Part shown: positions 48,120 through 59,059 of the stretch, piece after piece
Position numbering within the stretch: position 1 is the stretch's first letter
Layout: every line of letters begins with the position of its first letter
Source of the DNA: Dermatemys mawii
Taxonomy: Eukaryota > Chordata > Testudines > Dermatemydidae
Assembly (NCBI GenBank): GCA_007922305.1
Contig: ML677365.1
Span: 12,510,533-12,574,532 of the forward strand
DNA: 64,000 nucleotides
Direction: 5' to 3'
Notes under the pieces: generated by a model
The model's input: the letters and a program-made list of their open reading frames with translations, nothing else
Databases searched by the model: none
Told to the model about the DNA's origin: nothing
Program-made: the position numbers and the translations under genes

Positions 48120-48288
48120 AGCACACACAAGTTAAGTGATTTGATCTAGCTACAAAGCAAATCAATTGCAGAGCCAACAATATGCCTAGGTTTTTTGACT
48201 TATTGCAGCATCCAATACACTGGACCAGGCTGCCTCCATTAAAGTCCAAACTACTGGTCTTCTGAAAAAAAGTCAAGAACTATAAAGA

Positions 48289-48423
48289 ATTGCAGGTTTC
48301 AGAGTAGCAGCCGTATTAGTCTATATCCGTAAAAAGAACCGGAGTACTTGTGGCACCTTAGAGACTAACAAATGCTGAAATAAATGTTAGTCTCTAAGGT
48401 GCCACCAGTGCTCCTGTCCTTTT
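48289..48423. mobile_element. Penelope-like fold-back insertion
   Basis: Antisense tail GTTTCAGAGTAGCAGCC ... TGTGGCACCTTAGAGACTAA is followed within about 20 nt by the sense tail TTAGTCTCTAAGGTGCCAC. The two form a 20-bp near-perfect hairpin. TATAAAGA flanks it (48281-48288 and 48424-48431). Confidence 0.8.
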
Positions 48424-48693
48424 TATAAAGAGTTAGTTAGTATCATCTATCAAGGGCTACAACCTCACCTGGTGTAAACAGACATAGCTCCATAAACTTC
48501 TAAGATAATCTAAATTGATGTATTTCTTTTGAATCTGACCATAAATTCTGCCTTTCCATATCTGTGTACAATGGGAGTTGTCTGTACCTTAGAGGAAATA
48601 TGTCTTCAAGGCTGAACTTTGGAATACCAACGAGAGCGTTTACAGCTTCCTCATAACATGCGAAGTCTTCCACCAAGGCTCCCCGTCCCACTT

Positions 48694-48989
48694 AGGGTAC
48701 GTCTACACTACAAGTGAAAGTGTGATGGGTAGACAATCTATTGCTAGTTTTAATTTAGCTAACACAGGTAATAACTATAGTGTAGATGTGGTGGCATAGG
48801 TTTCAGGGTGGGCTACCAACCACAGTATGTGTACACAGGCTCCCTGGCAGGCTTGTACTGAGGCATCTAGCTGCCCATACCACCACATCTACCCTGTCCC
48901 TGTTATCCGTGCTTGCTAAATTAAAGCCAGCACAGGTATGCCTACTCATGCTACAACCACACCTTCACTTGCACTATCGGCATACCCAA
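48694..48989. mobile_element. fold-back MITE, Harbinger-type ends
   Basis: Left AGGGTACGTCTACACTAC; inverted right GGGTATGCCGATAGTGC. Inner arms CTAGTTTTAATTTAGC and GCTAAATTAAAGCCAG pair. No open frame of interest. Confidence 0.65.
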
Positions 48990-49559
48990 AAAGACAAGTT
49001 CCCTCCATACCCCAAGTAGGAATAATCAGATCTAGGTCTTCCCCGTACAGTTTCAAGTTTAAGCTTTCCTTAAAAACAAAGAATGAATTCCTAACCCACC
49101 AGACTGTGACTGAAGTCTTTGGAATTAACTGTGACAAGCTTGTGGTCCTGGTTTAAAGATGTACTTAAGTCAAGTTGTTCGGTTCTCAGAGCTATTAGTG
49201 CACCAGGGACAGACAGACACACACCCCAAATACATCTGGATACATAAGTGGATATCAGCAGCTCAGACTTCTTTTGGCAAACTTCCTGGTAGTTTACACT
49301 TATGCTTTCCCTCTTCCCCCCTTCAGTGTTACACAGTTCTACTTCATTTCCACTTCTATGGATGAAAAATAATTTACCAAAAACAATTGAACTAGTTATC
49401 TGATTGACATAAGAGGAACAGCCACCACTTTGCTTAGCAATACAAAAATAAAAAATAGTCAAGGAACTACAATGGGTATCTGCAAAACAATTCCAGGACT
49501 GAACGAAAACTAAAGTTTTGTAGCTCAATTATCAAGGACTCTGAGGGGAAAAAAAAGTT

Positions 49560-50420
49560 GGCCTTTAATAAGACAAAGGGGCATATGAACAGTTTGGAGA
49601 GTATGCTAAGGAATCTGTCAATAATAAAATTGACTCCACACAATCAGCTGGTCTGGTTAATATGCATTCCAACATCCTAGAGTGTGTAATTAATTAATAA
49701 ATTTAAACCACTGGCAAATATTTTCCAGAAAAGACACCTTTTAAGAGAAAGAGCAAGCCTTGCAAATGCTATTTGGCAAGTCTTCTCTAGTAAAATAAAG
49801 CAGCAAGAATAAAAAACCAGAAGAACCTATAACAGTAGAGAATAATGGAACCAAACAAACAGTACAGGTTTATGGAGAACAAATAATGTCAGACAAACCT
49901 GATAACTTTCTTTGATTTTGATCAAATTGAAAAAACAAATGACAGGAGTTCACAGACAATAAAATCTAAGCTTTAGTGTAGTACATAATATGCTTATTAA
50001 ATCATACATGAAAAAATAATTCAAACTGGGTATAAACATTGTCACATGGATAAAAACCTGTTAGAGAAGCATGAAGATAATAAGTAGAAATTAATTAGAT
50101 GGAAGCAGCATCCAGAACGCTTCCACAGGAATCTTTTACATCTTGTTGTACGTAACCAAAGGAGGAGATAAAACAGCCCATAAAAAAGACAAATGTACAA
50201 AACTGTAGGGGTCATGCACATCATGGTGCATATCGACAGAGATATACAAAGGGATCTACATAGATCAGAAACAAAGGCAGGAAATAAAATGGGATTCAGC
50301 CTGGACAAATGCAAACTAGTACATCTAGGAATAATAATTCAGAACTGATATTCAATCTAAGACATATTTGGAAAGCAATAGTGTCAAGAGAGGTCAGAGG
50401 TGGCAGCAGAAATCAAAGGT
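49560..50420 (+). mobile_element. CR1-like LINE relic, plus strand
   Basis: Frames broken by many stops still give phrases of a CR1-type RT: FMENK-CQTNLITFF near 49872 and MGFSLDKCKLVHLG near 50290. Decay is heavy and the borders are approximate. Confidence 0.55.
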
Positions 50421-50845
50421 GTGTTTGCAACAAGATATATTGCTTGACAGGGAAGTAACATTTGGCTGCCTTCCCAAAGAGACATCACATCATGAAGTAA
50501 GGAGTGTATCTGTCCCCTGTTCTATATGAAACAGTCAACGTTTCACTTAGACTACTACTTTTGTCCTTGGCACCTTAGTTCCAGAAATATCAGTAAAAGG
50601 AGAAAAACAAATGATTTAACAGGCTAGAGAAATTTCATCCCTGGATTCCACTTACAATTCACGCAAAACTAAAGCACAAAGTTCACTGCTCATTAAATAA
50701 GAGTTTCACTTCAATATATTTAATCAAAATTTATACAGTGATTTAGTATTTACATCCATTCATATGATGAGACCCTATTGATTACGTAGGTTAATGAGAG
50801 AGCTAAGCATCTATTTTGGGGGAAAAGACCTGAGAGAGAGATTTT

Positions 50846-50861
50846 GGGGGGGGGGGGGGGG
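50846..50861. repeat. DCAF13: G16 homopolymer beside a DCAF13 splice donor
   Basis: Sixteen consecutive G on the plus strand, C16 in the transcript. It begins 12 nt into the intron, right after GTCAGTGATTT. Confidence 0.95.
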
Positions 50862-50872
50862 AAATCACTGAC

Positions 50873-51037
50873 CTGCTGTGACCTTTGTCTACAGGAAAAA
50901 TCCGAATAGATTTATCAAAGCTGGCAGATACAAATTCTTTCCCAGTGGGGGAGTAATCCACATCAAGAACTGCAGACACATGATCTATGTGAACCATTAC
51001 AGGCGACTCAAGAAAGCGCATATCAAACGTATATAAG
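50873..51037 (-). CDS. DCAF13: DCAF13 coding exon, WD40 blades
   Basis: Acceptor CTTTTACAG before 51037, donor AG|GTCAGT after 50873. One base completes an Asn codon, then 54 codons plus 2 nt: LYTFDMRFLESPVMVHIDHV, SAVLDVDYSPTGKEFVSASF, DKSIRIFPVDKGHSR. HVSAVLDVDYSPTGKEFVSASFDKSIRIF is a full WD40 blade (H...SP.G...SAS.D..IRI). Nearly identical to human DCAF13. Confidence 0.97.
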
Positions 51038-51601
51038 CTGTAAAAGAAATGTGTTATTTAAAAGAAGGCACCATGCATTAAATACCATCTCATATAAACA
51101 TTTATGTGAAAAAGATTAGTGTTTTTCAGATACTAGTTTCCAAATTAACTGAATTATTAAACATGTTATATCACCACACGTTTCTTTGAAATACATTATA
51201 CACAATGACAAAGCTCAGCTTTTAGATTGTAGGCCCTAAAACTGTTTACCAGTATTTCAAGTCAGACAACTACTACTAAAGATGAAAAGAATCGTAGAAC
51301 TTGAAAAAAGGTACAGAACACATGCTAGCTGGTAGGTTTAGTTGTATTTCTAGAGTTATGATTCCTTCCCTGTTCCTACAGGAAAAGTGGGTCTCCATTA
51401 TTCTACTTCTCCCCCAGCATGTTTTTAGGTCTCTAGCTCAACCTGTTTCGTAAGCTACAATATCTTCCTCCTTCACTCCACCCACCACCAGACTTAAATG
51501 TACCATCTACAACTGTTGAGTGTTTCTCAGACTCCATTTGGCACACTCTCTGCCCTGCCTGACACCCTCTCTTCTCTGCTACACTGCCCTCATTAAAGTC
51601 A

Positions 51602-51815
51602 GGTCTACACTATAAACTTACGTCAGTATAACGAATCAGAGGGGCAGCCATGTTAGCCTCCAATACGTTTGTTAGTCTGTAAGGTGCCACAGGACACTTT
51701 GTCACTTTTATCAGTATAACTAAATCGCTCAAGGGTGTAAAAACCCACGAGCCATGCAGTTAATCCAACCTAACTCCTGGTGTAGACAGCGATGTGTCGT
51801 TAGGAGGTCTTCTCT
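51602..51815. mobile_element. Harbinger-type MITE interrupted by a PLE
   Basis: Left CAGGTCTACACTATAAAC; right part CTCCTGGTGTAGACAGCG. The inner text TCAGTATAACTAAATCGCTC is split by the PLE at 51633-51710. Confidence 0.6.
51633..51710. mobile_element. minimal Penelope-like fold-back insertion, 10-bp duplication
   Basis: Just 78 nt: antisense tip GAATCAGAGGGGCAGCCATG joined to sense tail TTTGTTAGTCTGTAAGGTGC. TCAGTATAAC flanks it on both sides (51623-51632, 51711-51720), identical. Confidence 0.85.
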
Positions 51816-51835
51816 CATCAACTAAGCCCTAGTCC

Positions 51836-52045
51836 TACACAGGGGGCGGGGGGGGAAGAGAAATCAAGGTAGGGTGGAATCGATCTAAGATACTCAACTT
51901 CAGCTACAAGAATAGCGTACCTGAAGTTGACATACCTACATCGATTTACCGCAGTGTCTTCACAGTGCTGAGTCAACTGCTGCTGCTCCCCCGTCAATTC
52001 TGCCTGCACCTCTCACAGTGGTGGAGTACAGGAGTCGACAATATT
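51836..52045. mobile_element. Harbinger-type MITE, right part lost
   Basis: Shares GGAATCGATCTAAGATAC, CAACTTCAGCTACAAGAAT and AAGTTGACATACCTACATCG with 61440-61520 and 56255-56320. It is cut at the right by the PLE starting near 52060. Confidence 0.6.
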
Positions 52046-52059
52046 TCCCTAAGTTACGT

Positions 52060-52330
52060 TTCCGTCACACCTTCTTGTCAACTGTCAGACATAGATCTAC
52101 ATGCTTATCACTGCAAAAGGTTTATTTTTCCTCCTGCTGATAATAGCTGATTCAAATTAAACACTCTCTTAGAAATGGTAATTTCCAACTTTTTATGCTT
52201 TCTGTGTATATATATGCATCTTACTTCTGTGTTTTCCATTCTATGCATCTGATGAAGTAGGCTATAGCCCACAAAAGCTTATGCTGAAATAAATTGGTTA
52301 GTCTCTAAGGTGCCACAAGTAGTTTTCTTT
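52060..52330 (+). mobile_element. Penelope-like element tail
   Basis: Collinear with 750-1010: CAACTGTCAGACATAGAT, CTGCTGATAATAGCTG, CTTTCTGTGTATATATATGC, GCATCTGATGAAG, GGTTAGTCTCTAAGGTGCC. The coding part is absent. Confidence 0.8.
52249..52286 (+). ncRNA. hammerhead-like motif in PLE tail
   Basis: CTGATGA (52249-52255) is the exact hammerhead core box. One extra A follows, then the hairpin GTAGGC-TATA-GCCCAC (one A-C mismatch), then AAAA where GAAA is required, then AGC-TTAT-GCT. With the copy at 46591 (intact GAAA) it suggests a full core in the ancestor. The extra A after the first box departs from the canonical layout. Confidence 0.45.
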
Positions 52331-52334
52331 ACTG

Positions 52335-53330
52335 CAAACAAGGTCTCAAATGACCTTTTCACCCCCAAACCTCTGTGCCTATTCTCCCACCTCCTCACCT
52401 CTAATTTTGATACTGAGAATTGTATGTTCTCCTCAAAATCTAGTCCTGTACCGGCTTCCACACTAGTATCTTCTCCAGAGTCTTCTCCTACCTCTATACA
52501 TTTCCTTCAGTATCTCCTTTGGTGCATTCTGCTTCCCAGCTCTGTGAAGGGATCTTAGGGCTCTGCACTTGGCTTCTTTTCTCTCTACAAGAGATCTCAT
52601 CAAACTCAAAGCTTCAAATATCTTCTTTTTGCCAAGGATTTACTAATTTCCCTACAGCCAGTGCCTCACCAGTATGCTCCTGGATGTCTAGATATTAAAT
52701 GCACTTGCCTCCATGTTAGGTTATCTTTACTTCCATTCCCAATCATGCAGTGACATACCCTAGGGGAAAAGTTCTGGGGCCACCAGGCCCTTCCCTTGTC
52801 CTTGCCCCATGTATATAGGTTGTGGTCACATCTTGATGTTTCTTCCTACCTAACCTTTTTTAGATCCAGTTTTTCTTTCTGTCCACATAACTAAACTTCT
52901 CATCTAAGCCCTCAACACTTCCCATCTTGACTATTCTAGCATACTCAATACCCACATGACACCTCCTCCAGTCCATACAAAACGCAGCTGCTACTAAAGT
53001 CACCCTCCTTACCCATTACTCTGTCAATGTTGCCACTCTTCCCTTTTAATCCCTTCACTGGTTCCCCCTTTGTAACTGAATCAAGTTCAAATCCATCTTT
53101 AAAGCCTTCCCCTTCTTTGATCACTTCTTCCTTTGCTCCGCCAATTATGCCTCCATAATCATTCCTCATTTATGTGCCTCTCCACAATTGTCTACTGCTT
53201 TCTTTCACTTCACCCTTTACATATGGAATGCCCTTGAGTGGGCTCACAAGGCCCAGACTCCCAATTCAAATACCTACTCAAGACCAGTTTCAATCATGTC
53301 ACATACAAGACAGACAGTAATGACTTGCTA
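52335..53330 (+). mobile_element. non-LTR retrotransposon relic (L2/Rex-like)
   Basis: In broken plus-strand frames at about 52968-53110 the text reads LQSIQNAAA, then TLPF-SLHWFPL and IKFKSIFKAF. This resembles the conserved C-terminal RT block of L2-group LINEs (LQ..QNAAA...SLHWLPV..RI.FK...). Upstream to 52335 is pyrimidine-rich and fits the same element. Family uncertain. Confidence 0.45.
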
Positions 53331-53792
53331 GAGTTAAGGAAAGGATAATTAGTATGTGGTTTAAAAAAAAAATAAAAAAAAAATGGATCTTGTAACTTCA
53401 TGCCACCTGGCTCCTCCTCCCCACACAATGTTTATATAGAGTTTTTCTTGATAGTAAATAGTGTGCAGAAGGGACTGTCTTCCTAAATGTGTGACCAGCA
53501 TTTTGCTCACTCCAAGTGCTACCTTAATACATACAGCAACAGTCGTAAATAGCTGCACTGCAAGGTTCTGAACAGTATCAATAAAAATGAAGTTTTGTTA
53601 ATTTCATCCTGTTACCGCTTGAAAAAGATAGAGTTGAAGTGCCTGTGTTCCTGCTATCAACACAGGTTTAGTTTATATGTTGACCTGCACCTGCTGAGTC
53701 ACCAGGGAAAGAAGACTAGATTTAGTCTAGTCTTGTCTAGTCTAAATAGATTTAGATCTAATGTAGATCTAAATTGGTTCTGAGACATTAGT

Positions 53793-53870
53793 GAGGGCTT
53801 GTATACACACAGTTATTCTGGAATAGCTACTGTACTTTAATTTCACACCCTACCTTAATCTAAATTAACT
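53793..53870. mobile_element. half of a Harbinger-type MITE
   Basis: GAGGGCTTGTATACACACAG followed by the antisense of the 47900 motif (CTTAATCTAAATTAACTTTG). Only one terminus is present. Confidence 0.45.
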
Positions 53871-55477
53871 TTGTACCTAAGCCCAAAAATGCTCTTTCAG
53901 ATAAAGACAGAACTCTTCACTGAGAACGAACCTGACACTGACACATACCAATCTGTAACAACTAAATGGATTATTAATGTATACAGTGCCAGCATTCAAG
54001 GGTGCTTTATAGACCCTGATACAGAACATTTATTGTGCTAATATTAAACTATGATCTTCACCCTGTCCACCATAGATGGATAGATAGCTGGAATTAATCT
54101 GGTGCTTAGTCTTTTTTCCCTATGTACTTTTTCCTTCTGAATTCTCCCATTCACACCTGCTACTCTACAATTTAATTAACTAATGCTTGTACAATGTGTT
54201 GAAGATGTAGAACAATACAAAAGTATTGATACTTGCTGTATTTTTTTAAACACAAAGAGGAATTAATAGTGGTTGCCAATGTCAAAGTTTTGATCACTTC
54301 AGTGGTGCTACGAGTTGTACTAAACTGCTTAGGAGGCCTTACTTTTCCCATCACATGAATAAGGAATAAACAGAGCATCCATACCCCTTTTCAAGGACAT
54401 AGCCAGTTCCCAGTTCTTTGGGAGAGTATCCTCAAGAAGAGTCACTATATTAACGTGTTCTAGAAGAAAGCGGTGATCTCTGTTTTTGGACCACTGGCTC
54501 CTTGGAAAGAAAGGTATGAAGTGCATCTTGAGTACTTCTGGGTTTAAACACCATTAGAGAGAGAGAAGGCTTTATCAGGTTGACTGTTCAAGTGGCCAAT
54601 GCCATTAAAAAATAAATAAATAAAAGGGTGCTTTAGAAGACAGGAAGAGCTAGCAAAGGATAAGAATTAAAACCTTTTGTGGAAAAAAATCCAGAGGCTT
54701 TTTTTAAAAAAATTATATATATATATATATTCATGTCAAAATAGCTGATTAGCACACTATGCCAGGACTCATGATAGCTGGCAAGTAAACAAGCACTTTT
54801 ACTGAGCTGGTGGCTGGATCAATGGTGTTTAATTTCCAAGTGCCACTGTAGGTTACACTTATATCAATTCACTTTTTCTTATTGTGAGCTAAAATGGTGA
54901 CTGAAGAGCTGTCATTTTATATTTCCATTTCCTTCTCCTACAGAAAGAGTTACTCTGATTTTGATGATTATGCATAACTTTCAGTCCAGATAAGCTACCC
55001 AGGCATATCAAGGACAGACAGACCTTGCAAATATATGAACAGCAGATTTAGTTTGAGAAAGCAAGTTCGGAGTACAACAGTAGCTGGTGGGTACATAGTA
55101 CTACAGCACTCCTTAACAGCACTATTTTTTGGTATTGCAGAGGTAGGGGACAAATCTTGCAGTCTTTCAACACTCTCATTGACTTTAAGGCCAAATAAGA
55201 GCCGCTTCACTGGGCCCTTAGAGAACAAAATGGTGACTAATTTTTAGTAAAAGACAATGTATTAATTTCGGCTATTGAGTCATGTGGAAAGAGTGGTATG
55301 CTACTTAATACAAGTTTTATATCCAACAAACCTAGGATTCTCTAATTAGTCATTTGCTTAAGTGACTCAAATATAAAATGTGAAGTGATTTTAAAAGAAT
55401 ATTGTAGAATAAGGATGAATTAATAAGATTTAGGTAAGTAAACTAACAGTAAGTAAACTAAGTGAGATCATGCTTAC

Positions 55478-55560
55478 TTGTGGTCCTCATTTGCTGCAGT
55501 GAAAATAAAAGCTTCCATGGGGTTCCAACAGAGTGTATTTGTCCTCATGTCCAAAATAAC
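55478..55560 (-). CDS. DCAF13: DCAF13 coding exon, WD40
   Basis: Acceptor TTTTTCAG before 55560, donor AA|GTAAGC after 55478. It encodes 27 codons plus 2 nt: VILDMRTNTLCWNPMEAFIF, TAANEDH. The pattern TLCWNPMEAFIFTAANED is a WD40 blade with the family's CWNP signature. Phases 0 in and 2 out fit both neighbours. Confidence 0.96.
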
Positions 55561-55654
55561 CTGAAAAATTTTACATTATTACATTGTTATACGTAATAAA
55601 TAGCGGCCATTCTCCACACATACCAAATCTCCCAACACCTCCAGGAAGCAGGTA

Positions 55655-55780
55655 AAGAACTCCATTCTACAGATGCAGAAACTGAGACAGAAGCGTGAAG
55701 TGACATGTCCAAGGCCACAGAGCATTTCAGTAGCAGTGCAAGGATTAAGACTCAGTACTTCCTATCCCAAGTTATGAAGT
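55655..55780 (-). repeat. MIR-like SINE
   Basis: Text ATTCTACAGATGCAGAAACT, GAAGTGACATGTCCAAGGCC and GCAAGGATTAAGACTC is the antisense of the MIR core region. An old insertion shared by amniotes as a family. Confidence 0.7.
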
Positions 55781-56229
55781 ATTTTCTTCAGATTATGCTA
55801 CAATTAAAGGTCTCTGTAGAGCCATGTCATGTAACAAGGACTTGATGTCATGCCAGGGTGCCCTTTACCCAGGGAATACCATTTCTGAGCTGGTCCACCA
55901 AGCTACTTTTATATCTCCTCTGAAGGCCCATTTCTTCCATAATATCAACAGGAACCTTTCAGATCTGCTTATCTATTCGATATATTTATTTCTTTAAAAG
56001 GCATCTTTGATGGATGATGTAATGGATTAATCTTTGCTAAGTAACCACATAAAATTAATACTGTCCCTTTCCTTTCTGCAAATAACCGCAACCCCAGCAG
56101 TTATCTTCTTACTATGTCAGAAATTGTTGTTTAATAATTCCTCAGGCTAAGATGATATCATGTCTGCTTTGGGAAGTGCCTAGCAGTTTTTGGGTGGGTG
56201 CTGTTAGTATAATGCCATAGATATACTAA

Positions 56230-56388
56230 GGGCTTGTCTACATTACTGCGTGGGGTCGATCTAAGATACACAACTTCAGCTACGCTATTCACATAGTTGT
56301 AGTCAACATATTTAGATCTAGTATCCTTCTTCACTGTGGTAAATTGACAGCTGACTCTCTCCTGTCAACTCCCCTTGTGCAAGCCCTA
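56230..56388. mobile_element. Harbinger-type MITE
   Basis: Left AAGGGCTTGTCTACATTAC, right GTGCAAGCCCTAAG, inverse of each other at the tips. Internal GGGGTCGATCTAAGATA and CAACTTCAGCTACGC are shared with 61440-61480. Confidence 0.7.
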
Positions 56389-57689
56389 AGTAAAAATGGG
56401 ACCTGTACCACTTACAGTGAGTTGCTTCACGAGTCAGGAATTTTGCATTCTGAGCTTGTGAAAACCAGATGGCCACGAAAAGACCAGCTTCATCTTAAAA
56501 TAGTAGAGATGGAGCTGACAACTACCCTAGAAAGACAACCCATATATTTTGCTGATAGCCGATTAGATGAAAGGTATTAGGAAGCCATATATTGTATTCT
56601 CCCACCCCGAAGTGGCGTCCTGCAATTGTAATGACAGCTGTGGAATTGTTGGGGGAGCAGAAAAAAAAATCATCTGTCATCTAATAACAGAGTAGCTCTG
56701 GTCTCTCCTGAGGACTGGAGGAGCTTCCAACCACCATATCAAGAGAGACATTTGCACACAGTGATTCTTCCTGCCACATATTAGATGGATAACTACACAG
56801 AAGTTATTAATAAGTGAGCAATTCAAACAGAATGTTCACAGCTCAGTCAACTCTAATCCTAACCAAAGTTTTGTATTTAATCTTTATTCTATTTAACTCT
56901 CTCTCTCAGCTTATTACAGGTGGATGAAAAATTAATTTTAACTAGTTAACAGTAAGTGAACACAGCATGGCTTATGCCAAAGCCACAAAAATAAATTTAT
57001 AGCCAAGTTTTATTACGTATATGATCAATATTCTAAATTTAAATTTTGTCAAAATAACTATTTGGCATTACTGGTGAATCAGAAGTGGCTACGCATTTGT
57101 TGGTTTTGATTTGGGTCTTAGTATGGGTAGCTCCCTCTCAAAAGGAGCCAGTTTTGGTCAAAGTATATGCCTTTGCCTCTTGTTTCATAATAGCTCTTTT
57201 CCAACTGAATGATGTCTAGTACATCTTGAGTCCATTGTTTCACACAAGGCATCATTCTACATTTTTCAAATAAAAACACCAACTGAACAAATAATGTTAT
57301 CATACATATCTAATATTATGCCTGACAGCAGTTGCAGAAATCAGTCTGGGCCTTGAAGAAATTTGAGGTACTGTGGATGTGATGTTTTACACAGCCACTA
57401 CAGCAATTTTTAAATTTCTAAGAGAGACCATCTCATGATCTCTACATCCACACATTTAATGAGGAGAACTCTTTACTGGGGCAAGTTGGAGGTAAGAAGC
57501 CCTTGGGGACACTAGTTTTGTTTATTTTTAAACCATGAAACGCTTGCTAGAGGTTTCCTGTATGAAAAGTCAATAAGGAGACCTGCAGATTAAAAGCAAC
57601 ATAAATATACGTCCATATATAGTGAGATATTACTAATCTCTCCTACTTTAGTATGTGTGGAGTTTTTGGCCTATTTGATCAGCAAAGGC

Positions 57690-58195
57690 TTTTATTAGTA
57701 TTGCAAACAATGGGTAACACCATTTTGCTCCTCCAGGCAGTTCAAATACAGGGTAATTTTTAATCCTAAACTCTTTACTTCAATGATTTCTTATGGCAGG
57801 GAATCCCACAGGTTCTATAAGAATGACTGCCTTTTTACAGTTTTAAGTTGGTTACTCTTTAATTTCACTGAATGTTTCCTGTTCTTGAATTACAGGTGCT
57901 CCCATTTACCCCTTCTACCTTCTCCACACCACTCATTTTTTACACAGTCAGAATCTTTTCACATGGAAGTTTTTCCATGCCTGTAGTCCTTTTATCACCA
58001 TCTCTGAATACGTTCTGATTGTGCCATATATGTTTTCAGGTTGGGGGACTGGAACTGATCTGAGTATTCCAATTAGGTGTTCCACTGATTTATAGAATGG
58101 CATTAATACGTTCAGTGTTGTTTTCTCTCTCATTTGTTAAACACCATAACATTGTTTGCATTTTTAAAAAAAATTAAATTAACTATGACACACTG
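57690..58195 (-). mobile_element. L3/CR1-group LINE relic, right-hand part of an interrupted copy
   Basis: Antisense CR1-group text: AATCCCACAGGTTCTATAAG, CACCATCTCTGAATACGTTC, GGGACTGGAACTGATCTGAG and TATTCCAATTAGGTGTTCC. The copy appears to continue at 59060 after an hAT insertion. Confidence 0.6.
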
Positions 58196-58235
58196 AACAA
58201 ATGTTTTCCTCAATCTGCCTGTAATAACCTTAAGA

Positions 58236-59052
58236 CAGAGGTGGGCAAACTTTTAGGCCCAAGGGCCACATTGGGGTTGAAAACTTGCACGGAGGGCTGG
58301 GTCAGGGAAAGCTATGCCTCCCCAAACAGCCTGGCCTGCCCTCTATCCGATCCCTTCTCACTTCCTGCCCCTGAACTGTCCCCCTCAGAATCCCAGACCC
58401 ATCCAACTCCCCTGCTCGGCCCCTCCTGAGACCCCCACCCTAACAACCACCTCACCCCCTATCTAAGCCCCTCTGCTCCTTGTTCCCTGACTGCCCCCTC
58501 CAGAGACCCCCTACACTAACTGTCCCCCGAGGACTCCACCCCCTTCTCAACTCCCCCTGCTCCCTGTCTCAACCCCTATCCACACCCCTGCCCCCGACAA
58601 ACCCCCCCTCCCCGGGACTTCCATGCCCTATCCAACCTCTTTCCCCATTCCCTAACCACCCCCGGACCAGAACCTCCGCCCCATCCAACAGCACCCTATT
58701 CCCTGACTGCCCCCGGGACTCCCTGCCCCTTAACCAACTCCCAGCCCTGGCCCTCTTACCACACTGGTGGCCCGGCGGGAGCTAGACAGGCTGCACCACT
58801 CTCCTGGAGGAGCGGACAGCCTGGGGCTCCGGAGAGCAGCCTTCCCCACCAGGAGCTCAGGTGCACTGAGGCTCCAGGAGAGCGGGGGAGGGCCAGGTGC
58901 AGCCTCCCCCGCCAGGAGCTCAGACATGCTGAAGCTCCGGGAGAGCAGGGATGGGGCCAAGAGCAGCCTCCCGCGCTGAGAGCTCAGGCAGGATGGTCAG
59001 GACGGTCCCGTGGGCCGGATCCGCCATGCGGGCTGGCGTTTGCCCACCCATG
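58236..59052 (+). mobile_element. hAT-type MITE, 8-bp target duplication
   Basis: Ends CAGAGGTGGGCAAAC and inverted CATGGGTGGGCAAAC. Flanks CCTTAAGA (58228-58235) and TCTTAGGA (59053-59060) agree at 6 of 8. The interior is CCCC-rich, with repeated GGAGCTCAGG/GCTCCGGAGAG units at 58785-58985. Confidence 0.8.
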
Positions 59053-59059
59053 TCTTAGG

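Larger units (their letters stand above)
46675..50872 (-). other. DCAF13: DCAF13 intron, remaining left part
   Basis: The intron runs from the donor GTCAGT at 50872 to the acceptor before 46416. 46680-47880 contains no element I can name. Other parts are listed separately. Confidence 0.8.
51038..55477 (-). other. DCAF13: DCAF13 intron, 4,440 bp
   Basis: Donor GTAAGC at 55477, acceptor before 51037. It contains nested MITE and PLE insertions (51600-52330), a LINE relic and, in 53880-55470, AT-rich sequence with a short (AT)n tract at 54713-54730. Confidence 0.85.

Noticed and set aside
54329..54526. 65-codon minus-strand frame in a DCAF13 intron
   Set aside because: I recognise no protein family, and it has no splice-site or homology support.
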